A stretch of DNA of 64,000 bases, taken from NCBI RefSeq assembly GCF_051380735.1, contig NZ_JBNYXQ010000009.1:62001-126000 (forward strand), given 5' to 3'. This document shows positions 26,532-35,850 of this stretch, in pieces (positions within the stretch are counted from its first letter, which is position 1; the number at the start of each line of letters is the position of its first letter). The stretch comes from Janthinobacterium sp051380735. Lineage in GTDB: Bacteria; Pseudomonadota; Gammaproteobacteria; Burkholderiales; Burkholderiaceae_D. A program made the translations under genes and the position numbers. A model generated the notes under the pieces. It was given only the letters and a program-made list of their open reading frames with translations, was not told where the DNA came from and did not search any database.

Positions 26532-28673
26532 TTATTGCGTGATACCCCATTGCGACAGCATCCAGGCCATATTGAAGGCATTTTCCTTGATGGCGTCATA
26601 GCGACCTGATGCACCACCATGGCCAGCGCCCATATTGGTTTTCAGCAGCAGTGGATTGCTGTCCGTTTTATAGGCGCGCAGCTTGGCCACATACTTGGCC
26701 GGTTCCCAGTACATCACCTGGCTGTCGTTCAGGCCGGTGGTTACCAGCATCGCCGGATACGCCTTGCGGGCGATATTGTCATACGGCGAATAGCTGAGCA
26801 TGTAGTCGTAGGCGGCCTTCTGGTTCGGGTCGCCCCATTCCAGGTATTCGCCGGTGGTCAAGGGCAGGCTGGCGTCCATCATGGTGTTCATCACGTCGAC
26901 AAACGGCACGGCCGCGTGCACTGCGTGGAACAGTTCCGGGCGCATATTGACGACCGCGCCCATCAGCAAGCCGCCGGCGCTGCCGCCCTGGATGATCAGG
27001 CGGTTCGGGCTGGTCCATTTTTCACGCACCAGATAATCGGCGCTGTCGATAAAGTCGTTGAAGGTGTTTTTCTTCTTCATCAGCATGCCGTCTTCATGCC
27101 AGGCTTCGCCCATGTCGGTGCCGCCACGGATATGCGCCTGGGCATACACCACGCCGCGATCGAGCAGGCTGATGCGGCTGATGGCAAAGCTCGCTTCCGT
27201 CGAGATGCCGTAGGAACCATACGAATACAGCAGCAGCGGCGCCGAGCCGTCGCGCTTGACGCCTTTCTTGTAGACGATCCACAGCGGCACTTGTACGCCG
27301 TCGCGCGCCTTGACCCACAAACGCTCGGTGGCATAGCGGCTGGCGTCATAGCCGCCGACGATTTCCTGCTGTTTCAGCACCGTGCGCTGGCCGTCCTTCA
27401 TGTTGACGTCAATCACCGTCGGCGGCGTGATGGGCGACTGGTAGGACATGCGAAATTGGGTCGCATTGAATTGCGGCGTGCCGGTCGCGTTGGCAAGGTA
27501 GACCGGGTCGTCGAACTTCACCGTTTTCCACTGCTTGCTGTTGAAGTCATAAATACGGGCACGGTTCAGGGCGCGCGCTTTTTCCATGACCACCAGGTAA
27601 TCCTGGAATACATCGAGCGACTTGATGACTGCGCCCTTGTCGTGCGGCACCAGGGGACGCCAGTTCTTCGGTTGTGGCGCGTTCAACGGCGCACTGACGA
27701 TGCGGAAGTTTTTTGCGTCCTTGTTGGTGAGAATATACAACTGGCCATCGCGGTGCTCCACGCTGTAGCGGTGACCTTTTTCGCGTTTCAGCACCGGCGC
27801 GAAGGTGCCGTCCGGTTTGCTGGTCGGCAGCAGCAGCACTTCGGTGGTATCGGTGCTGCGCGACTCCAGTACGAAAAATTGCTGGTCGCGCGTGCGGTTG
27901 ATGCCGATGGCAAACTGCTCTACCGGCTCGTGATACACCTGCTGCGGCGCACCGCCCAGGTCCAGGCGGAACAACCGGTCCGAGCGCTTGGTGGTGGCGT
28001 CTTCCTGTGCCAGCATCAGGGTGGCGTTGTTGGCCGCCCAGGCCAGCGAAGTCACGCGCGGCATGGTGTCTGCCAGCAGCTTGCCGGTTTTCAGATCCTT
28101 GACATGCAGCTGGTACTGGCGAAAGCCGGTCGTGTCGGTAGTGTAGGCCAGCAACTGTTCGTTCGGGCTGACGGCAAACGCGCGCACCGAAAAGAAGGCG
28201 TGGCCTTCGGCCAGCTGGTTCTGGTCCAGCAGGATTTCTTCTGTTACTTGCGCGTCATAGGCACCGTTGGCGCCGACCAGGCGGCGGCAGTTGATCGGAT
28301 ATTGCTTGCCCGCTTCGGTGCGCGTGTAATAGTAGAAGTTGCCCATGCGTACAGGCACCGACAGATCCACTTCCTGCATGCGGCCCTTGATCTCGCCAAA
28401 CAGCTTGTCGGCCAGTGGCTGTATCGGGGCTGTCACGGCTGCCGTGTAGGCATTTTCCGCATTCAGGTAATCGATCACGGCGGGATCGGTCTTTTTTTGC
28501 AGCCAGCGGTAGTCGTCGGTAACGACCGTGCCGTGGCGGGTTTCCTGCCAGGCAGACTTGGCGGCGACAGGTGCGTCGGCCGCCATCGCCAGTGGCGCCA
28601 GGGTAGACAGCAGCAGGGCCGGCAGGCTGATGGCCAGGCGGACGGTTTGGAAATAGCGTGATGTACGAGACAA
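26532..28673 (-). CDS. ptrB: Oligopeptidase B (S9 prolyl oligopeptidase family), exported
   Basis: 713 aa serine peptidase that cleaves peptides after basic residues. N-terminal signal-like segment (VRLAISLPALLLSTLAPLAMAAD), a beta-propeller region, then the alpha/beta hydrolase domain with nucleophile GGSAGG and C-terminal catalytic His in MGAGHGG. I chose the TTG at 28673 because AAAGGAG sits five bases before it; the TTG at 28700 would put that site inside the gene. E. coli PtrB is cytoplasmic, so the signal peptide suggests a periplasmic variant. Confidence 0.88.
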   Translation of the reverse strand: MSRTSRYFQTVRLAISLPALLLSTLAPLAMAADAPVAAKSAWQETRHGTVVTDDYRWLQKKTDPAVIDYLNAENAYTAAVTAPIQPLADKLFGEIKGRMQEVDLSVPVRMGNFYYYTRTEAGKQYPINCRRLVGANGAYDAQVTEEILLDQNQLAEGHAFFSVRAFAVSPNEQLLAYTTDTTGFRQYQLHVKDLKTGKLLADTMPRVTSLAWAANNATLMLAQEDATTKRSDRLFRLDLGGAPQQVYHEPVEQFAIGINRTRDQQFFVLESRSTDTTEVLLLPTSKPDGTFAPVLKREKGHRYSVEHRDGQLYILTNKDAKNFRIVSAPLNAPQPKNWRPLVPHDKGAVIKSLDVFQDYLVVMEKARALNRARIYDFNSKQWKTVKFDDPVYLANATGTPQFNATQFRMSYQSPITPPTVIDVNMKDGQRTVLKQQEIVGGYDASRYATERLWVKARDGVQVPLWIVYKKGVKRDGSAPLLLYSYGSYGISTEASFAISRISLLDRGVVYAQAHIRGGTDMGEAWHEDGMLMKKKNTFNDFIDSADYLVREKWTSPNRLIIQGGSAGGLLMGAVVNMRPELFHAVHAAVPFVDVMNTMMDASLPLTTGEYLEWGDPNQKAAYDYMLSYSPYDNIARKAYPAMLVTTGLNDSQVMYWEPAKYVAKLRAYKTDSNPLLLKTNMGAGHGGASGRYDAIKENAFNMAWMLSQWGITQ

Positions 28674-28781
28674 GGCAACTCCTTTGTAGTGTTGTGGCAA
28701 GATTCTATTCTTGCTACTCAGAAAAGCAACCGCTGATCTTGCTGGTCCGTTTCAACTTGCGAGAATTGCCGTTTCGGGTAA

Positions 28782-28801
28782 TACTGTATGCATGACCAGT
28801 A
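28782..28801. promoter_or_regulatory. LexA (SOS) box at dinB
   Basis: TACTGTATGCATGACCAGTA matches the LexA pattern CTG-N10-CAG with extended TA ends and 15 of 20 bases of the E. coli-type consensus. It overlaps a TAATAC -10 element (28779-28784; TTGCGA 16 bases upstream) and the ATG at 28792. Confidence 0.8.
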
Positions 28802-30033
28802 TTTTGCCGCTACCGTGCTGCGGCAAGCCCAACCGCCGCGAGGTGTCCTTGACCGCATCCATTTGCCCATCGCCTGAAACACCCGCTGCGCGCCGTTGGA
28901 TCGCTCACCTGGACATGGACGCCTTTTTCGCCTCCGTGGAACTGCTGAAGTATCCTGAATTGCGCGGCGAAGCCGTCGTTATCGGCGGCGGTCGTTTGCA
29001 GCAGCCCGTGTTTCAGCCGGACGGCACGCGCCAGTTCGCCCGCATGCGCGACTATGTGGGGCGCGGCGTGGTCACCACCTCGACCTACGCGGCGCGCGCG
29101 TTTGGCGTGTTTTCGGCGATGGGCATCATGAAAGCGGCCAAGCTGGCGCCCGACGCCATCTTGCTGCCGGCTGACTTCGAAGCGTATCGCGAGTATTCGG
29201 CCCGCTTCAAGCAGGCAGTGGCGAACCTGGCGCCGGTGATCCAGAACGTCGGCATCGATGAAATCTATATCGACCTGACCGAACATGGCGAGGACGCGCC
29301 GGCGTTTGCCGCCAGGCTGAAAGCGGCCGTGTTCGAAGCCACCGGCCTGTCGTGCTCGATCGGCCTGGCGCCGAACAAACTGCTGGCAAAAATCTGCTCC
29401 GACCTGGAAAAGCCCGATGGGCTGACGATCTTGCATCCGCAAGATATCGCCACGCGCGTGTGGCCCTTGCCGGCAAAGAAAATCAACGGCATCGGCCCGA
29501 AAGCCACCGCCAAGCTCGAAGCGATGGGCATAGTCACCATCGGCGAACTGGCCCAGGCGGACGTTGCCATGCTGCACACCCAGTTCGGCGATGTCTATAC
29601 GGGTTGGCTGCACCAGGCGGCGCTGGGCATCGATGACCGTCCGGTGCAGACCAGCCGCGAAACCAAGTCGGTCAGCCGCGAAACCACCTTCGAGCGCGAC
29701 CTGCAGGTGGTGCGCGACCGCGCCGTGCTGTCGGAAAAACTGGAAAGCCTGTGTACGCGGGTGGCCGGCGACCTCGACAAACACGCGCTGGCCGGGCGTA
29801 CAGTGGGCATCAAATTGCGCTTCGAAGACTTCAGTACCGTCACGCGCGATATCACCTTGCCCAGCGCCACGGCAGACGCGGCGGCGATCCTGCGCGCCAC
29901 CCGCGACTGCCTGCGGCGGGTGCCGTTTGAAAAGAAAATCCGCCTGCTGGGGGTGCGCATTTCCACCCTGTGCGACCCGTCCCAGGCAAGCCGGCAGGCA
30001 CCGGTCCAGGCCGAGCTGTTCCCCGCCCTGTAG
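28792..30033 (+). CDS. dinB: DNA polymerase IV (Y-family, DinB)
   Basis: Up to 413 aa. Palm motif LDMDAFFASVE, catalytic NVGIDEIYIDLTE (variant of SxDE), helix-hairpin-helix INGIGPKATAKLEAMGI and a little-finger domain. A segment of roughly 25 residues between GGGRLQQP and GRGVVTTSTYAARAFG is longer than in E. coli DinB. A LexA box and promoter overlap the ATG at 28792, so translation may begin there leaderless, or more likely at GTG 28843 or TTG 28849, the latter with GCGAGG upstream. Translesion synthesis under SOS control. Confidence 0.9.
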   Translation: MTSILPLPCCGKPNRREVSLTASICPSPETPAARRWIAHLDMDAFFASVELLKYPELRGEAVVIGGGRLQQPVFQPDGTRQFARMRDYVGRGVVTTSTYAARAFGVFSAMGIMKAAKLAPDAILLPADFEAYREYSARFKQAVANLAPVIQNVGIDEIYIDLTEHGEDAPAFAARLKAAVFEATGLSCSIGLAPNKLLAKICSDLEKPDGLTILHPQDIATRVWPLPAKKINGIGPKATAKLEAMGIVTIGELAQADVAMLHTQFGDVYTGWLHQAALGIDDRPVQTSRETKSVSRETTFERDLQVVRDRAVLSEKLESLCTRVAGDLDKHALAGRTVGIKLRFEDFSTVTRDITLPSATADAAAILRATRDCLRRVPFEKKIRLLGVRISTLCDPSQASRQAPVQAELFPAL

Positions 30034-30150
30034 CCATTCAAAACCCTGTTTAAAGCATCGCGCCAGTCCACGCTATTGACGGCAGGAACGTGTCGAAAGT
30101 GTAGAATGGCGTCCTATCAGATCCAACGAAACAACCGGAAGACAAAAACT

Positions 30151-31047
30151 ATGTGGTTCAAGAATCTTCAGATTTACCGCCTGCCCGCACCGTGGGCTTA
30201 CACGCCAGAACAGCTGGAAGAGGCTCTGTCCTCGAACAAATTTACGCCGGCCACCAGCATGGACCTGATGCGCCAGGGCTGGGATACGCCGCGCCCGAAT
30301 GGCGGCCTGGTACACGTGGTCAACAAACAGATGCTGATCCTGCTGGGTACGGAAAAGAAACTGCTGCCTGCCACCGTCATCAACCAGGTCGCCAAGGCCC
30401 GCGCCGCTGAAATGGAAGAGGCGCAAGGTTTTGCACCGGGCAAGAAAGCCATGAAAGAACTGAAAGAGCGCGTGGCCGACGAACTGCTGCCGCGCGCCTT
30501 CAGCATCCGCAGCAATGTGTGGACCTGGATCGACCCGGTCAATGGCTGGCTGGTGGTCGATGCGGCCAGCCCGGCGAAAGCCGATGAAGTGATCAAGCTG
30601 TTGCTCAAAGCCGTCGACAAATTGCCGCTGGAAAGCCTGCGCGTGCAGCGCTCGCCGGTGGCGGTGATGACGGAGTGGCTGCAGGCCGACGATGCGCCGG
30701 CCGGCTTTACGGTCGACATGGACACGGAACTGCGCGCCACCGGCGAAAGCAAAGCCACCGTGCGCTATGTGCGCCACACACTGGAAGCGGACGATCTGCG
30801 CCGCCATATCGCGGCCGGCAAGCAGTGCACGCGCCTGGCCATGACGTGGAACGACAAAATCTCGTTCGTGCTGACCGAATCGCTGGCCATCAAGAGCATC
30901 AAGCCGCTCGACGTGATCAAGGAAACCGAATCGAGCACCAAGAACGACGAAGAACGTTTCGACGGCGACATGATGCTGATGACGGGTGAATTGTCCAAGC
31001 TGATGGCCGACGTGGTCGAGGCACTGGGCGGCGAAGCAAAGGCGTAA
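30151..31047 (+). CDS. rdgC: Recombination-associated protein RdgC
   Basis: 298 aa ring-forming DNA-binding protein that modulates RecA. Opens MWFKNLQIYRLPAPW, contains GWDTPRPNGGLVH and SIRSNVWTWIDP, standard for RdgC. The ATG at 30151 is the conserved family start; the upstream extension is leader. Adjacent to dinB, in a stretch rich in DNA-repair genes. Confidence 0.95.
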   Translation: MWFKNLQIYRLPAPWAYTPEQLEEALSSNKFTPATSMDLMRQGWDTPRPNGGLVHVVNKQMLILLGTEKKLLPATVINQVAKARAAEMEEAQGFAPGKKAMKELKERVADELLPRAFSIRSNVWTWIDPVNGWLVVDAASPAKADEVIKLLLKAVDKLPLESLRVQRSPVAVMTEWLQADDAPAGFTVDMDTELRATGESKATVRYVRHTLEADDLRRHIAAGKQCTRLAMTWNDKISFVLTESLAIKSIKPLDVIKETESSTKNDEERFDGDMMLMTGELSKLMADVVEALGGEAKA

Positions 31048-31070
31048 GCATTGCTGTTAACCTTGCCGTA

Positions 31071-31094
31071 AAAAAGGAGCTGCGGCTCCTTTTT
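31071..31094. terminator. Bidirectional terminator between rdgC and asparaginase gene
   Basis: AAAAAGGAGC, loop TGCG, GCTCCTTTTT. Symmetric A/T ends let it serve both convergent genes. Confidence 0.9.
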
Positions 31095-31113
31095 GCATGG
31101 CGCCAGCGCGTTG

Positions 31114-31599
31114 CTACAAAGGCTGGAACACGCCGGCGGCGCGGTTTTTCTGCACATTGTCCCAGGCAAAGATCTGCCCGTTCATCGCCACGTAGACACC
31201 GGGCGGCAGGGCTTGCGCCACGCCGCAGGCAAAGCCCAGGTTGAACAGGGCGTCGGAGTTGGCGATTTCATACGGAATCATGGCACCCGTCAGGATAATG
31301 GTCTGCTGCAACTGCGCCGCGCCCAGTACCTGTGCCGTTTCGCGCATGGTGTCGGTGCCGTGGATGATGACAATGGCTTTTTCGTGCGCCGCGCGGCACG
31401 AGGCCAGCACGCGCTGGCGGTCGGCATCCTGCATGTCGAGCGAGTCGAGCAGCGGCAGTTGCTCCAGCGCTACCGGCGCCGTCATGCGCGCACGGGCGAT
31501 GGCGGCCGGCAAATGACTGTCGGAAAAACCCAGGGTGCCGTTCAATTCGTTGTAATGCTTGTCGAAAGTGCCGCCGGTGGCGAGGATGCGCAAGGTCAT
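31114..31599 (-). CDS. Short asparaginase-domain protein
   Basis: 161 aa, about half a type I/II asparaginase (usually over 320 aa). Has the first catalytic-Thr motif ILATGGTFDK and the second motif IHGTDTMRETA, then LTGAMIPYEIANSDALFN. The whole C-terminal domain is absent, yet the frame is clean, so this is a short family form and not an obvious fragment. Activity on asparagine is uncertain because the C-terminal domain normally completes the neighbouring active site. Confidence 0.8.
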   Translation of the reverse strand: MTLRILATGGTFDKHYNELNGTLGFSDSHLPAAIARARMTAPVALEQLPLLDSLDMQDADRQRVLASCRAAHEKAIVIIHGTDTMRETAQVLGAAQLQQTIILTGAMIPYEIANSDALFNLGFACGVAQALPPGVYVAMNGQIFAWDNVQKNRAAGVFQPL

Positions 31600-31749
31600 G
31601 ATGTGCTCACGATGTCAGTGGAGAATGACGCGCATGATAGCCTGAATGGCGATGCATGGGCCAGCAAGCTTGTTGAGCCGCATCTGGAAAATTCGGCCAT
31701 CTGTGAGTACACTGGCTTCTTTGTTCCTGCTCCGGCTTGCTGATTCCCC

Positions 31750-32523
31750 ATGAAAGCGCTCGCTCCCGGCACCGTCATTTTTCATCGCCATCGCGGTTAT
31801 GGCGTGATCACGTCCGTCAACTTGCTGACCGGCTGGATCGCTGCGCGCTTTGGCAGCGAGTCGCGCACGCTGGACCTGAACCTGTCCACCGATGATGTCG
31901 AATTTGCCGATGGCGAAGCGATCCGCTTTCGCCGCGCGCCGCCCGACCGCATGCCGCATGCACGGCTGATGGCGATGGTGCGCGAGCTGCACCGGGCCGG
32001 TTATCAAAAACTGTATCTGTATTCCTGGCCGAAACCGTCGGGCCTGCACTGGCGCTGGCATTTGTTTACCGGCCCGCGCAACTGGCTGCAGCGGCCGTGG
32101 CGCGAAGGCTGGTATGGCTCGGGCGCCGACTACAACGTCAATCCCGTGATGGGCTGGGGCGATACGCCGGGCGCCACCACCGCCGAACTGGTCGACGCGC
32201 TGGCGCGCTTCGATCCGCAAGGGCTGGCCCAGGCGCTGGGCCGCGACGAAGACCATGCGGCCTGGTTCGCGCAGGTCTGCGACGCCCTGCTGCCCAACTA
32301 TATGTACAGCCTGGACATGCCGCGCGAACCGGGCGCCCCCTTGCCCGAGATGCCGCCGGTACCGGTGATTGCCGTGCGCGCCGGCTTGCCCGCTTACGCT
32401 GGCCCGGTAATCGCCTGGCCACCGGGCTGGGACGGCCTGTGGTCGCGTTCGCACGTGCTGCCGGCCCCTGCCATCAGCATCACGGGCGAGCCGGATTTGC
32501 TCAAGGGTTTCCAGCGTTCCTGA
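31750..32523 (+). CDS. Uncharacterised protein with CarD/Tudor-like N-terminus
   Basis: 257 aa, no family recognised. The first 45 residues (GTVIFHRHRGYGVITSVN, then WIAARFGSESRTLDL) look like the small SH3/Tudor-type barrel seen at the start of CarD-like proteins, which bind RNA polymerase or nucleic acid; this is a pattern resemblance only. The middle is rich in Trp and aromatic residues (HWRWHLF, NWLQRPWREGWYGSG). The last 23 bases overlap the convergent dehydrogenase gene. Confidence 0.6.
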   Translation: MKALAPGTVIFHRHRGYGVITSVNLLTGWIAARFGSESRTLDLNLSTDDVEFADGEAIRFRRAPPDRMPHARLMAMVRELHRAGYQKLYLYSWPKPSGLHWRWHLFTGPRNWLQRPWREGWYGSGADYNVNPVMGWGDTPGATTAELVDALARFDPQGLAQALGRDEDHAAWFAQVCDALLPNYMYSLDMPREPGAPLPEMPPVPVIAVRAGLPAYAGPVIAWPPGWDGLWSRSHVLPAPAISITGEPDLLKGFQRS

Positions 32524-33526
32524 AAGCAAGCTGGCGCGCGTGCGCCAGCACCTCGGGGTTCAGCAGGCGCGTGCATTGCCCACGTTCATAGTCGACGATA
32601 TTTTGCAGCGCATAGCTGAAATACAGTTCATAGCCGTCACGCTCGACGTAGCCCAGGTGTGGCGTAGCCAGCACATTGGGCAGTTGCAGCAGCGGCGACG
32701 CTGGCGGCAAGGGCTCGTCGGTAAATACGTCGAGCGCGGCCGCGCCCGGGCGCCCTTGCGGCAAGGCCGCTTCGAGCGCACCATCGGCCACCAGTTCGGC
32801 GCGGCTGGTATTGACGAACAGCGACGTCGGCTTCATGCGCGCCAGGTCCTGCGCCGTGACCAGGCCCCGCGTCTTGTCGGACAGGCGCAGGTGCAGGCTC
32901 AGTACATCGGCCTGCGCAAAAAAGTCCTCGCGCGAGTCTGCCGCCGCATCGCCAGCCGCTACCGCCGCCGCGCGGCTTGCATCGCTGCCCCAAACCAGCA
33001 CCCGCATGCCAAACGCGCGACCGTAGCCTGCCACCAGCTGGCCGATCTTGCCATAGCCCCAGATACCGAGGGTGCGGCCCTTGAGCGCCGTGCCCAGGGT
33101 GTTCTGCGCCGGTTCCAGCGAGGCCATCTGCCACAAGCCCTCTTTCAGGTTCTGTGCGTACGGCACGATCTTGCGCTGCGCCGCCATGATCAGGGCCCAG
33201 GTCAGTTCGGCCGGCGCCGTCGGCGAGCCCACGCCTTCGGCAATCGCAATGCCCAGTTCGGTAGCGGCGGCCACATCCACGTGGCCGCTGACCTTGCCCG
33301 TTTGCGACAACAGCTTCAGATTGGGCAGCTTGGCCAGCAGCGCACGATTGAAATTGCTGCGCTCGCGTATCAGCACCAGTGCGTCGAACGGTGCCAGGCG
33401 GATCGCCAGTTGGCCCAGGCCGCGTGCCGTGTTGCTGAACACTTTGACGTCGTGGCCTGCGGTTAATTTGAAACAATCGAGGCCGCGCACGGCATCCTGA
33501 TAATCATCGAGTATGGCAATTTTCAT
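32501..33526 (-). CDS. D-2-hydroxyacid dehydrogenase family protein
   Basis: 341 aa NAD-dependent oxidoreductase. Rossmann motif GIWGYGKIGQ, catalytic Arg in FVNTSRAELV, Glu in DVFTDEPLP and His in ATPHLGYVE are all present. The family includes phosphoglycerate, glycerate and glyoxylate reductases; the exact substrate cannot be read. Not next to serine-pathway genes. Divergent from pckG. Confidence 0.85.
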   Translation of the reverse strand: MKIAILDDYQDAVRGLDCFKLTAGHDVKVFSNTARGLGQLAIRLAPFDALVLIRERSNFNRALLAKLPNLKLLSQTGKVSGHVDVAAATELGIAIAEGVGSPTAPAELTWALIMAAQRKIVPYAQNLKEGLWQMASLEPAQNTLGTALKGRTLGIWGYGKIGQLVAGYGRAFGMRVLVWGSDASRAAAVAAGDAAADSREDFFAQADVLSLHLRLSDKTRGLVTAQDLARMKPTSLFVNTSRAELVADGALEAALPQGRPGAAALDVFTDEPLPPASPLLQLPNVLATPHLGYVERDGYELYFSYALQNIVDYERGQCTRLLNPEVLAHARQLAFRNAGNP

Positions 33527-33829
33527 GGAAGTTGACCGATCTTAATGTGGATTTGGTAGGGAAATAACAGGATACGGGCAATGCTGAATAGCCTACTACA
33601 TTAGTCGGGCTATTTTCCTACATTTTTGCGAGAATAGCGGTTTTACGGGTGTACAATCGCCGACACTTTGCAGCATTCTGGTGCATGCACCGCGCGCCAC
33701 CAGGCGCAAATACCTGCCGCCGGCGCCTCGCGCTGCGGCCGGCAAAACAACCAAACAGCCAGCGTGTACGCACCGCGGCACGGTTGTCTGCCTGAACGAC
33801 CAGAATTCTTAATTGGTATTGGAGGTAAT
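33527..33829. other. Intergenic region before pckG
   Basis: 303 bases. It contains the divergent promoters of the dehydrogenase and pckG. A TACAAT at 33652-33657 is a plausible -10 for pckG, but its upstream TTGCGA is 20 bases away, longer than ideal. The rest is a GC-rich leader of about 170 bases without a clear hairpin or gene. Confidence 0.4.
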
Positions 33830-35701
33830 ATGAATCAGCCCGTCATGGGTGGCGTTGCTACACTCAACGTCCCAGCTTATATTAAACAACAGAAACTGAT
33901 CAACTGGGTGGCAGAGATTGCCGCGCTGACCAAGCCTGATCGCATCTACTGGTGCGACGGTTCGCAGGAAGAGTACGAGCGCCTGTGTGCCGAGATGGTC
34001 GCCAGCGGCACCATGAAAAAACTGAACGCCGACAAGCGCCCGAACTCCTACCTGGCTTGCTCCGACCCGAGCGACGTGGCCCGTGTCGAAGACCGTACCT
34101 ATATCTGTTCGGCAAAAAAAGAAGCGGCCGGCCCGACCAATAACTGGACCGAACCGGGCGAGATGCGCAACACGCTCAACGGCTTGTTCGACGGCTGCAT
34201 GCAGGGCCGTACCATGTACGTGGTGCCGTTCTCGATGGGCCCGCTCGGTTCGCCGATCGCGCATATCGGCGTGGAACTGTCCGATTCGCCGTATGTTGCC
34301 GTCAACATGAAAATCATGACCCGCATGGGCCGCGCCGTCTACGATGTGCTCGGTACCGATGGCGAGTTCGTGCCGTGCGTGCACAGCGTGGGCGCGCCGC
34401 TGGCCGCCGGCCAGGCCGACGTCAAATGGCCATGCAACAGCACCAAATACATCGTGCACTTCCCGGAAACGCGCGAAATCTGGTCCTTTGGCTCGGGCTA
34501 CGGCGGCAACGCCCTGCTGGGCAAGAAATGTTTCGCCCTGCGCATCGCCTCGAACATGGGCTACCAGGAAGCGCAAGCGTCCGCAGACGCGCCGGGCTGG
34601 CTGGCCGAACACATGCTGATCCTCGGCGTCGAGTCGCCGGAAGGCAAGAAGCACTACGTGGCGGCAGCCTTCCCGTCGGCCTGCGGCAAGACCAACTTTG
34701 CCATGCTGATACCACCGGCCAGTTTCAAGGGCTGGAAAGTGACCACCATCGGCGACGATATCGCCTGGATCAAACCCGGTGCCGATGGCCGCCTGTACGC
34801 CATCAATCCGGAAGCGGGTTACTTTGGCGTGGCGCCCGGCACCAATGAAAAAACCAATTTCAACTGCATGGCCTCGATGCGTGAAAACACCATCTTCACC
34901 AACGTCGCGCTGACCGACGACGGCGACGTCTGGTGGGAAGGCTTGACGAAGGAAGCGCCAAGTCACCTGATCGACTGGCAAGGCAAGGACTGGACGCCGG
35001 CATCCGGCACCAAGGCTGCCCATCCGAATGCCCGCTTTACTGTTGCAGCGACACAAAACCCGGTGATCGACGCCGCCTGGGACGACCCGGCCGGCGTGCC
35101 GATTTCGGCCTTCATCTTCGGTGGCCGCCGTTCGACCACCGTGCCTTTGGTCACCGAAGCGCGCAACTGGGTCGAGGGCGTGTACATGGCCGCCACCATG
35201 GGTTCCGAAACCACCGCCGCCGCCGTGGGCCAGATGGGCGTGGTGCGCCGCGATCCATTTGCCATGTTGCCATTTATCGGCTATAACATGAGCGACTATT
35301 TCCAGCACTGGCTGGACATGGGCGTGAAAGTGGGCAAGGTCAACCCGGCCGCGCTGCCGAAGATCTATTGCGTCAACTGGTTCCGTACCGACGAAGCGGG
35401 CAAATTCGTCTGGCCTGGCTTTGGCGACAATATGCGCGTGCTGAAATGGATGCTGGAACGCATCGACGGCAAGACCGGCGGCGTGGAAAACCTGTTCGGC
35501 ACCACGCCCGAATATGGCGACCTGAACTGGGACGGCCTGCCGTTCACGCAAGAGCAATTCGACACCATCACCTCGATCGACAAGTCGGCGTGGGTAGAAG
35601 AATTGAAATTGCACACGGAACTGTTTGAAAAGCTGGCATATCATCTGCCGCAGGAACTGGCAGACAACAAGGCAGCGCTGGAACAGCGCCTGGCCAGCTA
35701 A
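33830..35701 (+). CDS. pckG: Phosphoenolpyruvate carboxykinase (GTP)
   Basis: 623 aa gluconeogenic enzyme, oxaloacetate + GTP to PEP + CO2. The GTP-type P-loop FPSACGKTNFAML with the reactive Cys, the WIKPGADGRLYAINPEAGYFGV block and PISAFIFGGRRSTTVPL are present; length matches the family. The ATG has a strong GGAGGT ribosome binding site. Long leader upstream. Confidence 0.96.
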   Translation: MNQPVMGGVATLNVPAYIKQQKLINWVAEIAALTKPDRIYWCDGSQEEYERLCAEMVASGTMKKLNADKRPNSYLACSDPSDVARVEDRTYICSAKKEAAGPTNNWTEPGEMRNTLNGLFDGCMQGRTMYVVPFSMGPLGSPIAHIGVELSDSPYVAVNMKIMTRMGRAVYDVLGTDGEFVPCVHSVGAPLAAGQADVKWPCNSTKYIVHFPETREIWSFGSGYGGNALLGKKCFALRIASNMGYQEAQASADAPGWLAEHMLILGVESPEGKKHYVAAAFPSACGKTNFAMLIPPASFKGWKVTTIGDDIAWIKPGADGRLYAINPEAGYFGVAPGTNEKTNFNCMASMRENTIFTNVALTDDGDVWWEGLTKEAPSHLIDWQGKDWTPASGTKAAHPNARFTVAATQNPVIDAAWDDPAGVPISAFIFGGRRSTTVPLVTEARNWVEGVYMAATMGSETTAAAVGQMGVVRRDPFAMLPFIGYNMSDYFQHWLDMGVKVGKVNPAALPKIYCVNWFRTDEAGKFVWPGFGDNMRVLKWMLERIDGKTGGVENLFGTTPEYGDLNWDGLPFTQEQFDTITSIDKSAWVEELKLHTELFEKLAYHLPQELADNKAALEQRLAS

Positions 35702-35743
35702 GAGTTTGATGGTTTAGTGGGGGGAGACGCACGCTGGCAAAGA

Positions 35744-35770
35744 CCGGCGTGTGATACAAAGACACGCCGG
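35744..35770. other. Hairpin after pckG
   Basis: CCGGCGTGT, 9-base loop, ACACGCCGG: 9-bp perfect stem 42 bases past the stop, upstream of the main terminator. No T-run. Confidence 0.5.
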
Positions 35771-35794
35771 CAATGACTGGCGTGCTGAAAAGGG

Positions 35795-35833
35795 AAACGG
35801 CGCGGATTGCATGAGCAATACGCGCCGTTTTTT
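35795..35833. terminator. Intrinsic terminator of pckG
   Basis: AAACGGCGCG, 16-base loop, CGCGCCGTTT followed by TTT. Lies between pckG and the convergent hypothetical gene. Confidence 0.8.
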
Positions 35834-35850
35834 ATTGCAGGCTGTGGGGG

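Noticed and set aside
26619..28661. 680-aa plus-strand frame opposite the oligopeptidase B gene
   Set aside because: Antisense shadow of a clearly assigned S9 peptidase.
33626..33657. TTGCGA/TACAAT as a definite pckG promoter
   Set aside because: Spacing of 20 bases is outside the normal 16-18 range, so only the -10 is mentioned as plausible.
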